Shown: positions 9,178 to 19,700 of the stretch, in pieces
Numbering within the stretch: the stretch's first letter is position 1
Layout: each line of letters opens with the position of its first letter
Assembly: GCA_013298985.1 (NCBI GenBank)
Contig: JAAFJS010000024.1
Span: 1 to 39,030, forward strand
Source of the DNA: Cytophagales bacterium
GTDB lineage: Bacteria > Bacteroidota > Bacteroidia > Cytophagales > Thermoflexibacteraceae
Length of the DNA: 39,030 nt
Direction: 5' to 3'
Made by a program: the position numbers and the translations under genes
The notes under the pieces: generated by a model
Told to the model about the DNA's origin: nothing
The model's input: only the letters and a program-made list of their open reading frames with translations
Database searches by the model: none

Positions 9178-9210
9178 GGGCGAGATTTACAATCTCGCCC
9201 TTATTTTTTG
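9178..9210 (+). terminator. Rho-independent terminator after the Tricorn-like gene
   Basis: A perfect 10-bp stem, GGGCGAGATT (9178-9187) with AATCTCGCCC (9191-9200), loop TAC, followed by TTATTTTTT. It lies 23 bp after the protease stop codon. Confidence 0.92.
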
Positions 9211-9303
9211 TGATTCCCTTATTCACAAATGATTTCATAGCTCACCACCACTACAATCAATAAAACAAAATGGGCTGCTAAACTGTTTAAACCTAAAAAA
9301 ACA

Positions 9304-9756
9304 ATGCTCACACTCAAAATTGGCGACAAAGCCCCCGATTTTATAGGAAAAGACCAAGACGGAAATCAAATCCAACTGTCTGATTTCCAAGGCAAAAAAT
9401 TAGTTTTGTATTTTTATCCCAAAGACCTGACTGCTACCTGCACTGAGCAGGCTTGCAACCTTCGCGACCATTATAGCGAGCTAACCAGCAAGGGCTTCGA
9501 GGTGGTAGGTATTAGTGCTGACAATGAGAAATCGCATCGTAAGTTTATTGACAAATATACCCTTCCTTTTAGGCTGATTGCTGATACAGATAAAAAAATA
9601 CACGAAATGTACGGCACGTGGCAGCAAAAGCAAATGTATGGAAAAACTTACATGGGAACTATCCGCACTACTTTTCTGATAGACGAACAAGGAAATATTG
9701 CTGACATCATAGAAAAAGTAAAAAGTAAAGAACATTCTAAGCAGATTATAAAATAA
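9304..9756 (+). CDS. bcp: Thioredoxin-dependent peroxiredoxin, Bcp/PrxQ type
   Basis: A 150-residue cytoplasmic peroxidase of the AhpC/TSA superfamily that reduces hydrogen peroxide and organic hydroperoxides with thioredoxin. The thioredoxin fold starts KIGDKAPDFIGKDQDGNQI. The peroxidatic Cys46 lies in the motif DLTATCTEQACNLRD, and the resolving Cys51 follows five residues later, the signature spacing of atypical 2-Cys BCP/PrxQ enzymes. The usual 'TPGCT' is TATCT here, so the active-site proline two positions before the Cys is replaced by Ala; the Thr three positions before the Cys is kept. Length is normal and there is no signal peptide. It stands alone, separated by a terminator from the upstream protease gene. 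Confidence 0.93.
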   Translation: MLTLKIGDKAPDFIGKDQDGNQIQLSDFQGKKLVLYFYPKDLTATCTEQACNLRDHYSELTSKGFEVVGISADNEKSHRKFIDKYTLPFRLIADTDKKIHEMYGTWQQKQMYGKTYMGTIRTTFLIDEQGNIADIIEKVKSKEHSKQIIK

Positions 9757-9946
9757 AATCAGTAACTTTCGCAGTTTTATTACTTCAAAAATGTTTTGTT
9801 TTTGATGTTTTTCACAAAAAAAACAAATTTTTGAGTGTTTGTATAAATATTTGCACCTTTTTTGAATAGAAGGTATTGAAAGTTTTTTTATTGAATCAAA
9901 AAAATTAAATAGCAATAAAGTGTTCATTTTTAACTATCCAAGAGCA

Positions 9947-11134
9947 ATGAGTAGATTATTAGCATTGTTTCTGTTATTGAGTGCTTCGCACCTAACTTGG
10001 GCGCAAGAAACCGACCCACGTATCGAGAACTTTCGCGTCAAGCTGAACGGCGGAAGCAAATATACCCAAAACGCGGTAGTCCCTCTGGAAATCATGGCTT
10101 CGGGTACGCCACGCGAAATGCGTATCAGTACGCATGAAGACTTCAAAGATAGCCCTTCTTGGCTACCTTTCAAGGCAAACGTAGGACAGTGGTCTTTCAA
10201 TAGTGGGGAAGGTGAAAAAGTGATTTATGTCCAACTCAAAGACAAGTTTGGCAATACGACCCCTGTGATGAAGGAAAGTGTATTTGTAGATAAAACTCCT
10301 CCTCAGAACGCCACCGTCAAGATTGTGGCAGAAAAAGGATTTATCAACAACCCTACCAAGCAGGTAACGCTTGATTTGGTAGCAGAAGATGCCAAATACA
10401 TGATGATAAGCAATGTCAAAGGCTTTTTGAAGGCACGCTGGCAGGCTTTCCGCCCAAGCACCAAATGGGCATTGGAAGGCTCGGCAGATGGCTTGCGCGA
10501 GGTCTATATCAAATACAGAGATGAGGCTGGTAACGAAACTGCTATCGTTTCTGCTCAAATTTTGGTCGATTCCGAACCGCCCTTAGACGGAAGAGTGAGC
10601 ATTAACGCTGATGCCAAAGTTGCTATACACAAGGAAGGCAAGGTAGGTTTGACCATTTTTGCTCGCGGTGCTTCTCACCTCAAAATTGCCGCTGATACTG
10701 CTATGTCTGCTGTGGCGTGGATTCCCTATGTAGCCTCTATGGACTGGAAATTGACCCAGCAAGGCAAAAACGAGGTGTATATAAAGTTCAAAGACGCATC
10801 TAACAATGAGGCTTCCAAACTTGCGTACGACGAAATTATTTGGGACAGTATGCCGCCCGAAGATTGTAGTGTGGTGGTAAATGATGGCGCAAAATATTCA
10901 GAAGACCCTGACGGCACTGTCAAACTTAAGTTACAAGCAAAAGGTGCGGTATTTATGATGATTAGCAATAGTGCCGATTTCTCTAACATAGGATGGGTGC
11001 CATTTCCCAAAAATCAACTGTATCAATGGAAACTCACACAGGGCAACGGAGAAAAGAAAATCTATGTGCGTTTCAAAGATGAAAACGGCAATGAAACAGA
11101 GGTTTTCACTGGTTCTATTATCCAAGCAATATAA
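9947..11134 (+). CDS. Secreted protein of four Ig-like repeats, function unknown
   Basis: A 395-residue exported protein. The start is placed at the ATG giving MSRLLALFLLLSASHLTWAQ, a complete signal peptide; a GTG nine codons earlier would add a poor leader. The mature protein is four tandem beta-rich repeats of about 90-95 residues. Each has a hydrophobic strand, a W-x-PF or W-x-x-F element, then W-x-L or W-S-F, and ends in a strand such as KVIYVQLKDKFGN, EVYIKYRDEAGNET, EVYIKFKDASNNEA or KIYVRFKDENGNET. Linkers are VDKTPP, VDSEPP and WDSMPP. This is an Ig-like/fibronectin-like architecture, also reminiscent of OmpL47-type modules. There is no enzymatic domain and no obvious T9SS C-terminal signal. 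A surface or periplasmic scaffold is plausible, but no specific function can be given. Confidence 0.85.
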   Translation: MSRLLALFLLLSASHLTWAQETDPRIENFRVKLNGGSKYTQNAVVPLEIMASGTPREMRISTHEDFKDSPSWLPFKANVGQWSFNSGEGEKVIYVQLKDKFGNTTPVMKESVFVDKTPPQNATVKIVAEKGFINNPTKQVTLDLVAEDAKYMMISNVKGFLKARWQAFRPSTKWALEGSADGLREVYIKYRDEAGNETAIVSAQILVDSEPPLDGRVSINADAKVAIHKEGKVGLTIFARGASHLKIAADTAMSAVAWIPYVASMDWKLTQQGKNEVYIKFKDASNNEASKLAYDEIIWDSMPPEDCSVVVNDGAKYSEDPDGTVKLKLQAKGAVFMMISNSADFSNIGWVPFPKNQLYQWKLTQGNGEKKIYVRFKDENGNETEVFTGSIIQAI

Positions 11135-11185
11135 AGAATTAACGGATTTGTGATTTCTTTTTCAGACTCTGCAAATCATAAAATA

Positions 11186-11220
11186 GGACTTACGCTATTG
11201 CACCAGCAAAACGTAAGTCC
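11186..11220 (+). terminator. Probable terminator after the Ig-repeat gene
   Basis: GGACTTACG (11186-11194) pairs perfectly with CGTAAGTCC (11212-11220) across a 17-nt loop. It lies 51 bp after the stop codon. The following sequence is AT-rich (CATATTTATTTAG) but not a clean U-run, so termination strength is uncertain. Confidence 0.55.
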
Positions 11221-11344
11221 CATATTTATTTAGTTTAGTCTATGTTTTTTTGAGTTTTGTGTAGTGGTATCCTAAAAATGAGTTACATGATATACGTAAA
11301 ATTTCTTGTTTGGGGTTAGAAAAACGCTAAAATTTGCCTACTCT

Positions 11345-11403
11345 CTAAAAAATAAAACGACTGTTAGCAGTTCCACTGTGGGGTCTATTGATCACTAACA
11401 GCG
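11345..11403 (-). terminator. Terminator-like hairpin after the duplicated A2M tail
   Basis: CTGTTAG (11361-11367) pairs with CTAACAG (11395-11401), extended by a CG/CG pair after a one-base bulge. In the minus direction it is followed by TTTTATTTTTTAG. The descending arm belongs to the duplicated tail sequence, so this hairpin probably came with the gene tail and now ends the glycosyltransferase transcript. Confidence 0.6.
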
Positions 11404-11446
11404 TTTCAAACCACTTCAAACCTATATTTTACTCCTTCACTTTCAC
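11396..11446 (-). repeat. Direct repeat copy A: 3' end and 3' flank of the alpha-2-macroglobulin gene
   Basis: These 51 bp match 13696-13746 with two mismatches. They contain the last codons and stop of the A2M reading frame plus 33 bp of 3' flank. Beyond 11446 the similarity continues with a 6-bp gap to about 11463. Read on the minus strand in the A2M frame the remnant ends HSEGVKVKE-stop, against HSEGVRVKVKE-stop in the intact gene. It starts only about 15 bp after the glycosyltransferase stop codon. Confidence 0.85.
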
Positions 11447-11478
11447 GCCTTCTGAATGAAGCTGAATTTGATGTAAAC

Positions 11479-13506
11479 TTATCTTTTATAACTACTTAAA
11501 GTATCTAAATAGAGATTATAAATGCAAGCACCTTTACGAGAGTTTTCTTTTAATTGTGGGTTATGTATAAAAAGAAAATCATTTTTACCTTCTTTAAGCC
11601 ATGTCTTACTTAAAACTAAATCCAATGTGTCACGATTATTATTCTTGCAAGTATCCACATAATGACTATGTTCTAAATTAATGAAAAACATCATTTCATT
11701 CTTATTATCTATTCCTTCTGCATCAATTTTAAATTTCACTTTATCATTTAAACGATTGATAATGTTACTATCTAAATTTACGATAAGCCCATCAGATTCT
11801 TTCCCACTTTTATATCTCCCAACTTCATAGAAAAAGACTTTTTTAGGCTCTATTATTCCATGCTCCCAGCTAAATACTTGCACATTGCCATCTGCTGTTG
11901 CATCAAAATGATATTTCATATTTTGAGTGATGTAATCAAATATACGAGGGTCAGTAGCTTGATTATAAAGATAATAATCTGCTAATATCCAGCCTCTTGG
12001 GTAAGTCTTTATCGTATTCATAAACTCCTCAAAAGAATTAGCACTTCTATTGCTATTTTTTGATTGATTAAGTACAAAAGATTCACTTTTTCTATCAAAA
12101 AAAAGCTGTCTAAATGCAAGTACGCTATCTGAGTTAAGATAAAAACCACAAATCCATTGATTTGTAGACATTATAATATCACTTTTTTTGAAGCTTCTCT
12201 TTACATAATTTGTTGCCTCCCGCCAATTACTTGTACTTGCATGTGTTAAGTCCATATCTATTATCTTTCCATGTTCCTTTGTATCTATTAGTTTCCAAAT
12301 ATCTTTAAAAGGAGATAAAAGAATTAATATGCAGGCTATTACTACATAATCTTTTATTTTTAAATTTAATTTGTTGATAAAATAAATTTTATCAACATAA
12401 AAAACAAGTTTTTCTGCAATAAAGTCAATCCCAACCGCAGAGGCAATCAAAAATAAAGGGTAGATATAAATAAGATATCTTGGACTTGCCATAGAATTGA
12501 AAACCAAAGACATTAAAATAAATGGTACTAAGAAATTGATAAGCAGATACAAGGCATTTTTCTTATTTAATCGAAAGGAAATGATAACACCTACAAAAGC
12601 AAATAGATATAAATAAATGTAATCTTTTACAAGTATATTAATATAGATAGAAAGCAAGACCTCTAACTTAGCTGGGTCAGCACCGTCTTCTAAGCTTAGT
12701 AAAGAAGGGACAAAAACGGCTATATGTTCTTGTGGTATAAAAAAGCCTAAAATATGCTTATAAGTACCTGTTAAAGTGATAATTAATAGCAGTATGCTTG
12801 AATAAAGTAATAATGCGTATTTGTTAATAAATTTATGATTCTCTGTACCAAAAAAGTAAAAAATGGTTATAAAAGACCCATATACTAAAATAGAGGGAAT
12901 AAAAAAAAGGGAGAGTCTATGAGAAAAAATAGACAATAAAAGAATAAGTATAAACGGAAAAAACCATGTCCAATTTAAGTCTTTGAATACCCGTTGAAGT
13001 ATATTTTTGGCTTCTATTGCTTTTTCCTTTGGTTCAAAAAATAGATGGAAAATTAACAGCAAAGCAAGATAAGTAAACTGAAAAGTAGCATACATTCGCC
13101 CCAGACGCGACCAAAAAATAAGATACAAAGAGAATGTCATCAAAAATGCAGCAATCATAGCAATACTATCCTTTTTGAATAGTCTTTGAGCAAGAATATA
13201 GGCTAATGGAATAGATGAGGCTCCTAAAATAACACTTCCAATTCGGGTAGTAAATTCACTTATTCCAAATAATTTGTAAAAAAGTGTAATAATAAAAGTA
13301 GTAAAGATTCCATTATTATCATCTGTGATTAATGACTGATTATTAAATAAAAAAGCCTTTGCAGTTTTAACATGAACAATCTCATCAACCCAAATACTGA
13401 GAAAATCAACACGATATAACCTAATAATAAAAGCTAAAAAGGAAATGCTTATAAGAAAGAAAAGTGTATGCTTTATATTAATAGTTTTCATTTTGTGATT
13501 TGTCAT
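11479..13506 (-). CDS. GT-C fold membrane glycosyltransferase (GT39/ArnT-like)
   Basis: About 675 residues. The N-terminal two thirds are hydrophobic membrane segments, and a soluble, presumably periplasmic domain follows from about residue 405. The first extracytoplasmic loop carries RVDFLSIWVDEIVH, with acidic Asp41-Glu42, the usual catalytic acidic position of GT-C enzymes such as protein O-mannosyltransferases and ArnT that use a polyprenyl-phosphate sugar donor. Acceptor and sugar are unknown. The start is set at MTNHKMKTINIKHTLFF; a reading frame 40 codons longer exists but the extra part is low-quality sequence, and the Met five codons later is an alternative. The gene is strikingly AT-rich (13 G/C in 60 bases at 12301-12360, against 28 in 60 at 15001-15060 in the next gene). 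It lies between two copies of the neighbouring gene's 3' end, both of which suggest acquisition by transfer. Confidence 0.8.
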   Translation of the reverse strand: MTNHKMKTINIKHTLFFLISISFLAFIIRLYRVDFLSIWVDEIVHVKTAKAFLFNNQSLITDDNNGIFTTFIITLFYKLFGISEFTTRIGSVILGASSIPLAYILAQRLFKKDSIAMIAAFLMTFSLYLIFWSRLGRMYATFQFTYLALLLIFHLFFEPKEKAIEAKNILQRVFKDLNWTWFFPFILILLLSIFSHRLSLFFIPSILVYGSFITIFYFFGTENHKFINKYALLLYSSILLLIITLTGTYKHILGFFIPQEHIAVFVPSLLSLEDGADPAKLEVLLSIYINILVKDYIYLYLFAFVGVIISFRLNKKNALYLLINFLVPFILMSLVFNSMASPRYLIYIYPLFLIASAVGIDFIAEKLVFYVDKIYFINKLNLKIKDYVVIACILILLSPFKDIWKLIDTKEHGKIIDMDLTHASTSNWREATNYVKRSFKKSDIIMSTNQWICGFYLNSDSVLAFRQLFFDRKSESFVLNQSKNSNRSANSFEEFMNTIKTYPRGWILADYYLYNQATDPRIFDYITQNMKYHFDATADGNVQVFSWEHGIIEPKKVFFYEVGRYKSGKESDGLIVNLDSNIINRLNDKVKFKIDAEGIDNKNEMMFFINLEHSHYVDTCKNNNRDTLDLVLSKTWLKEGKNDFLFIHNPQLKENSRKGACIYNLYLDTLSSYKR

Positions 13507-13657
13507 TTTTGAGAAAATTATATTTTTATATAAATCAGTTCGCTTAAAAATAGCAAACTTATGGATTATTTTGAATACTTTTATGCCTTTACTTTCTAAA
13601 AATTGCAATCTACCACAAAAATACAATAATTTCCTAATTATTTAATAAAACAGAAAT

Positions 13658-13702
13658 GCTGTCAATAAAGTCTATAAAATTTATTATAGACCTATTAACA
13701 GC
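13658..13702 (-). terminator. Hairpin after the alpha-2-macroglobulin gene
   Basis: An interrupted stem: GCTGT/ACAGC, then AATA/TATT, then GTCTATAA (13670-13677) with TTATAGAC (13684-13691), closing a 6-nt loop. It begins 27 bp after the A2M stop codon. The minus-strand tail is CATTTCTGTTTTATT, only moderately U-rich. Confidence 0.5.
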
Positions 13703-13746
13703 GTTTCAAACTACTTCAAACCTACATTTTACTCCTTCACTTTCAC
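13696..13746 (-). repeat. Direct repeat copy B: authentic 3' end of the alpha-2-macroglobulin gene
   Basis: This is the partner of 11396-11446 (49 of 51 positions identical). It covers the last 18 bases of the A2M coding sequence, including the stop, and 33 bp downstream. The two copies are in the same orientation and 2300 bp apart, bracketing the AT-rich glycosyltransferase gene. Confidence 0.85.
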
Positions 13747-16700
13747 CCTCACCCCTTCCGAATGGCTGCTGAACTCTGGGGCGTACATACATTGGATAGT
13801 AGTAACGCCATTGGAGAAGTCGCCCGCGTGCGATACGCGCAAGTCGTACTCAAAAACGTAAGTCCCTTGCCCTAAGTAGCCAAAGAAGAAGTTAGTAGCT
13901 GCGTCTTTGGTCGTTTCATAGTAGCCGAGTCCGTCTTGATATTTGTAGCGGGAAATCACATTGGTAGGCTCAAAACCTGCCGCCCTCATGTCTTTCATGT
14001 GTACGTATTCCATTGCTCGGTCGACTCTTAGCTCTATACGAACCTTCACCAAATCACCTACTTTGAGTGGTGTCCCTTCCACAATTGGACGACTGACTGG
14101 TCCCGTAGGGCTATTTTCTTGCACAAAAAGCTGTTTTTTCAGTTTCAACGGCGTTTCCGCAGGGGTAATCTTGTCTAACTGCTCAAAATACTGCCAATAC
14201 AAGCCTCCCCAAGCTACGCCTTTGTCGTTTTTCTTGACTGTAACTTTCCCCATCTCAGGCGTAATCGCTTCCTTATTCCACGAAGTTTTGAAGTAACCTG
14301 TACCTGCCTCTACTTTTACATCGTCCATCGCTTTTGGATTTACCTTGATGTTGCCAAGTGTAACCTCTACCAATTCATCACTTAGCAGCCAGTTATCTCC
14401 TTGTAAGAGAAGGGCATAGCACGCTTCGGAAGTTGCTTTGGTCGTTTCCCAATCTTGGGTTTGCTTTTGTTTGAGTAGCCAAACTTTGAGGTCATCTACT
14501 GCTTTTTCGTCTTTGGCAACTTCTGCAAATACCTCAATCATCAATGCCTGCGTTTCCACAGGAGCTTCGTACCACCAGTAGCCGCCTTTCATCATGTTTT
14601 TCCAATACATTCCCATTTCCTCACTATTCAAACTTCTCTCTTTCAATGACTTCACGATGTCTTTGGCGGTAGCTTCTTCTCCATTTCTATGCAAGACCAA
14701 TGCTAACATTCCCTCCATGTAAATTCCATTCTCTAACCAATATTTTTTTGCTTGCCCTAAGTAGAAATCGTAGGCTTTTTTATTCTTACCAGCCAAGGAA
14801 ATATCTTTGAAGAAAGAACGTGCGTACAAATAGTGAATTGCCTCATAACCAGCTTTTTGCTCTTCCAATTTGAGATTATAGCGTTTGCAATATTCCACCA
14901 AATTATCGTAATCTTCTCTCATGCGGTCGTCCAAGTACAGCGTTGCTTTTTCTATCATGCGCCAAGTTTTTTCAGAATCAATACCGTAATTAATTTGATT
15001 AGAGGCAGTTACATTAGGTCGCATGGTTTTCACGCCCAATTTGTCTAAGTGTCCCATACCCGCCACAATGTGTTGCGTAATCCAGCGAGAGTCTGGCATT
15101 CCATCAAACCAAGGGAAACCGCCATTGGAAACTTGCATTTGCTCTAACTTCGTCAAAGCCCGCCCTAATTCGCCCGCCATTCTGTTCAAATCGAACAAAA
15201 CTGCAATTTGCCTTTTTCTTGCTTGCTCATCTTGGGCATTGACCACCCAAGGCGTTTCCTGCAAAAGCAAGTATTTCAACTCCTGATTTTTCTCCAAATT
15301 GGAAAGGAAAGCAGAAGAGTTATTTCCATTTGTACTTGCAGGATTGTTCTTTTCCGCACTCGAACTGTGCAGTCCGCCCCAAGCATCAAACACATTTTTG
15401 ATTTTGGGGTGCGAATTGGCAACGTGGCTTGCAATACTATTGGCATAAAAACGGCTAAATGTCTGCTCTGCACATTCATACGGATATTCCATGAGGTAGG
15501 GCAATGCCTGTACCGCATACCATGCAGGGTTAGAGGTGAACTCCAACGTCAATTTGTGATTTTTCAAAGTCGTGGACTTGTTTTTCACCAATTTCGTCAG
15601 TTCATACTCCTTGGTTTGTCCGCCACGCACAGGCAAAGGCAAGGTTTCCGTAATCATCATTCTGTTAGTCAAAACAGGTATGCTCATTTCCTCGCCATCA
15701 GTAAACTCTCCCGCTTGGGCAACTACTCTGTACGTAATTGCTTGATATTTAGCATCTGGGATACGAATATTCCACTTTACGACTGTGCTTTGCCCTTTGG
15801 GAACGGTAAATACAACCTCCCCTTCCGTCCCCTCCTGCTGAGGGGAAACCTTTCCTCCCTCTCCTTTTGGGGAGGGCTGGGGTGGGGTGAGGCTTATCGG
15901 CTTCATAGAAATCGCATCAAAAAACAACACCTTTGCCTTACCTGTCAAATCCTTGTCAGAAATATTCGTGATTTTGGAGGCAAAAGTCATTTCGTCATTT
16001 TCTCTGAAAAAGCGAGGCGCATTAGGCACCACCATCAAATCTTTTTGCGTAACTAATTCATTTTGAGCAAATCCGTATTTTAAATCTTTGGTATGCGAAA
16101 AACCCATCATTTTCCAGCGTGTGAGGCTTTCAGGAATGGTAAACTTGATAATCACATTTCCTTCTGCATCAGTTTCCAAATGAGGCATAAAGAAGGCAGT
16201 TTCGTTGAAATTAGTACGTGCTTTTACGTCCTCTAATTTGGGTTCTTGTTTCCTCGATACCAAATCAACATCTATATCTTCCTCATCAGCCACCAAAAGC
16301 TCATCTGAAACCATGCCTGCGTCCATTTTTGCTTCTGGTTTTGACTTTTTCAGTGCTGCACTTTTTTTAGGAGAAGGCATATTTTTGTTTTGCTCTTCAT
16401 CTGACTCCATGCTTGCATCATCTGCAAAGCCTTCTTCCTCTGCCACTTCTGAGGCAGGAGCAGCCATCATCATATCCATGCCTCCTCTCAAATTATAGCC
16501 ATATCTGCCATTTTCTAAGCCAAACAAGAACAAATTGTCATAATACCTTTGTTGAACCCCATATTTATTGTTATTCCAAAGTGCAGAAATTTCTGAGCCT
16601 TGTGCGCCAAAACCATAGTTACTCCAACGCCTCGTAACCTGGTTGTAGTTCAAAATATCAAAGTCAAAGCGATTGGGTCGGAAAACGTCCAAAGAAGCAT

Positions 16701-19700
16701 CATACAAGGTTGCTAACATTTCTGCGGCAACTTTATCACCTTTCTTGCCCTTGATTTTGATTTTCCACTCCTCATTTGCCCCAGGGAAAAGTTTATTCCT
16801 GAATGTTTCAAAAGTAATGTCCAATTCCTTGTCAGTATGCGGAACAGAAATGCTTTGGTCGTATTTGTATGTCCTACCGTTTTGGATAAAAGTAAAATGC
16901 ACCCCAAAGTTGCCACGCATCGCTTCTGTAACAGGAATTTCTAAAATTCTCTGCTCGTTGTTTAAGGTAAGCCACTCTTTTTTAATCACATTGCCGTCTA
17001 TTTCTATTTCGTACAGGGCAGGTACATTTTGGTAAGCAGTTGCCACGCAAATTTGTGCGGTTTCGCCTACTTCGTACTTGGCTTTCATTGGCTTTGTCCA
17101 CTCTGCAAGGTTATAAACAGGCGTTTTTGCCTTGGGAGAATAGACTGTAAAATATTTCAAACCCTTTACTTCTTCACCGTATTTGTCTTTGGCAATCATT
17201 TCCAATACATATACGCCCGATTTTAAGTTGCTGAAATTGAGTGCTTTGTCTTTTCCTGTATCAAAACTCTGTTCTGTAATTTTTTCACCTTTTGCCCAAG
17301 TGTAAATACTACTTTCTTTTTCGTATTCATCATTTGGAAAAGCCTTGTAAAACTCTGATTTAGAGAGTAAAAACTTGTCAGGCTTTGCCCAAAGTCGCGC
17401 TCTAAATACTTTTATTGGCGTTTGCAAAGCGTGCAAGGTGTAAGTGCCTTGGGCGGGTTCAAATTCCCCACTCAAATTGGTAGAGCTAATTTCAAATGCC
17501 TTCATTTTTTCCAATTCTACCACATCGGGAATATTACTTTCTATTTCCAAGGCGGTATAGCCAATGCTCACACCCTGCGAATTGGAGCGCGTTTCACCAT
17601 TCAAATCTGTTACGTCTGCAAAAACTTGGTAAGTAAAGGTCGGTTTGGAAGTTTTGGGCAAACTCAAATCTGGAATTGCCTCAAAATCAACAGTAAATAC
17701 ACCGTCTTTGTCAGTAGTTGTATTGCCATTGCCAATTTCCATTTCAGGTGAAACTTGGAAATCGGGATACCACCACCACCACCAATACGGCAGCTTTGCC
17801 TTGCGGACTATGCGGTATTTCACTTGGGCATTGTCGATGTTTGCACCAGAATACGCCTTTGCCTTGCCCTCGATTTTTACCTTTTCACCCAATTTATAGC
17901 TTCCCTTCACTGGCTCAAAACTTACCTCAAACTTAGGTCGTTTGTACTCCTCAACCGAAATGCTGTGATTGCCTCCATAGCCATTATCTGTACGAATCGT
18001 CATCTCGCCGTTCAGCGCACCCACAGGCGCAAGGAACGAGCCACTGAAACTTCCGTATTCATTCGTTTTTACATCTAATTCGCTGACTTTTTGCCCATTG
18101 ACATCGTATAAATAGACTTTGAAAGAAGCATTTTTTATGATTTCGGGTTTCAATCTATCCAAACCTGGCAGGTTTTTATCTCTTTCTTGATTTTTAAAAT
18201 TTAATACAATTCCCTTGAAATAAATGGTTTGCGAAGGTCTGTAAATGCCTCTATCTGTGAAGAAAAAGGTTTTGTAGTAAGGTATAGGCGCGGTATTATA
18301 TGGCTCATACACATAAAAACTTTCTTCGGTGTGCAGTTTGTCTGTGCCGTTGGTCAGTTCTAAGTTGAAGTATTCATTTCCTCTTTTTTTACCATTGTAC
18401 TTCATACTCACATAACCGTCCTTGTCAGAAGGATAAATTCCGCCTTTTTTGTATTCATATTTACGAGAATTATAATTATATTCCCTATAAAATGCCTGTG
18501 CTTGCACATTTTTTACACCTTTGCCTGTGGTTCTGTTTAGCACATAAAATTCCTGCTCGCCTTTTTCAGCCCAAGTCCTACCTATCAAGCTGAGGTCAGA
18601 AACTACAAAATGCGACCAGACCAAGGTGTTTTTTTTGTAAGAAAAATTCTCACTGTCTGAGGCTAATAAAAAATAATAACCATGCGGCAATTCAGGAACA
18701 AGCATTTCCGTAGCGTGCGCCTGGAAGTCGCCATCATCAGTGGGTAGCTTCACATTCCAAGACTTGATGCCTTTGCGTGCAGCAAGCGCAGTGATGAGTT
18801 TTTCTCTTTGCTTGTAGTCATAATAATAGCCTGACATCATGCTTAACTCCTCATAATCAGTTGCTACGACTTTGAAAAACATTTTTTCCACATTGCGATA
18901 AGTAACTAAGGCGCGTTGGGTTTTTTGAGAAGGGCTGACTTTTTCTACTTTGAGTTCCAAAGACTTTGTTTTTACTAACTCTATGAGATGCTGACAGTTA
19001 TTTGCGCCTTGCGTATTAGGATATTTTTTGATTGCCTTTTCCGCCAATTCCAATGCTTCTTTGAGTTTCCAGCGATAGGTTTCGTTTGCCTTAGAAAAGT
19101 TATATTTTTCTCCCTGAGTTCTATACAAATCTGCAACTAAATAAGCAGCATCTGCGGCAATAGGTGAGCCTTCATAAATATTCTGAAAATCTTGTAAAAT
19201 CGTCAAATAAAGTGCTTCTTTTTGAGCGTGAACCGAATGGGCGTAGGCAAAAATAATGCGTTTCAAATCAGCATCAGCCAAAGCGTCCTTGTTGTTATCT
19301 GCCAAATGAAACTTTATCAAATCTTGTAAAAGTACAATGGCGTGAAATTTCATTGCCAATGTATCTTGGGTTTCTATTTTCAACGCTGCAAATTCCTTTG
19401 CCGAAGCGAAATAAGCTGCCTTATCTAACTCAAATTTGTAAGCTGGTCGGGTGATTTCGGGTTCTGAATTGCTAAAAAAGTCGACGGCTCGGTGCGCCAA
19501 AAAATCGTACAATGTAGGGCGTAGGTTGCGGTTTCTGTACTTTGCAAAACTTGCCACCGTACTGTCTGCATTTGCGCCTAAAACTTCATGGTAAATGTCT
19601 ATTTTTGAGGTTTTTAGCTTTTCCGTTTCTTGCAAAGACAGGTGATATTGTTTCACCGTTTCGTTCACAATGTCGTTGATAGACCAAGTTGCGATGTCCT

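Larger units (their letters stand above)
11135..11478. other. 344-bp intergenic region: hairpins and a duplicated gene tail
   Basis: This gap lies between convergent genes (the repeat protein on plus and the glycosyltransferase on minus). It holds a plus-strand hairpin at 11186-11220, a minus-strand terminator-like hairpin at 11345-11403, and a 51-bp copy of the alpha-2-macroglobulin 3' end at 11396-11446 that extends imperfectly to about 11463. Between 11221 and 11344 I see nothing recognisable. Confidence 0.7.

Noticed and set aside
11396-13746. attL/attR sites of an integrative element
   Set aside because: The direct repeats look suggestive, but the 2.3-kb segment has no integrase or excisionase. 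It is kept as a finding about duplication and not annotated as an attachment site.
15208-16056. A 282-codon open frame on the plus strand
   Set aside because: It is fully antisense to the A2M gene, whose domains and thioester motif are clear. The peptide is rich in Cys, Arg and His runs typical of reverse-strand shadows and matches no family.
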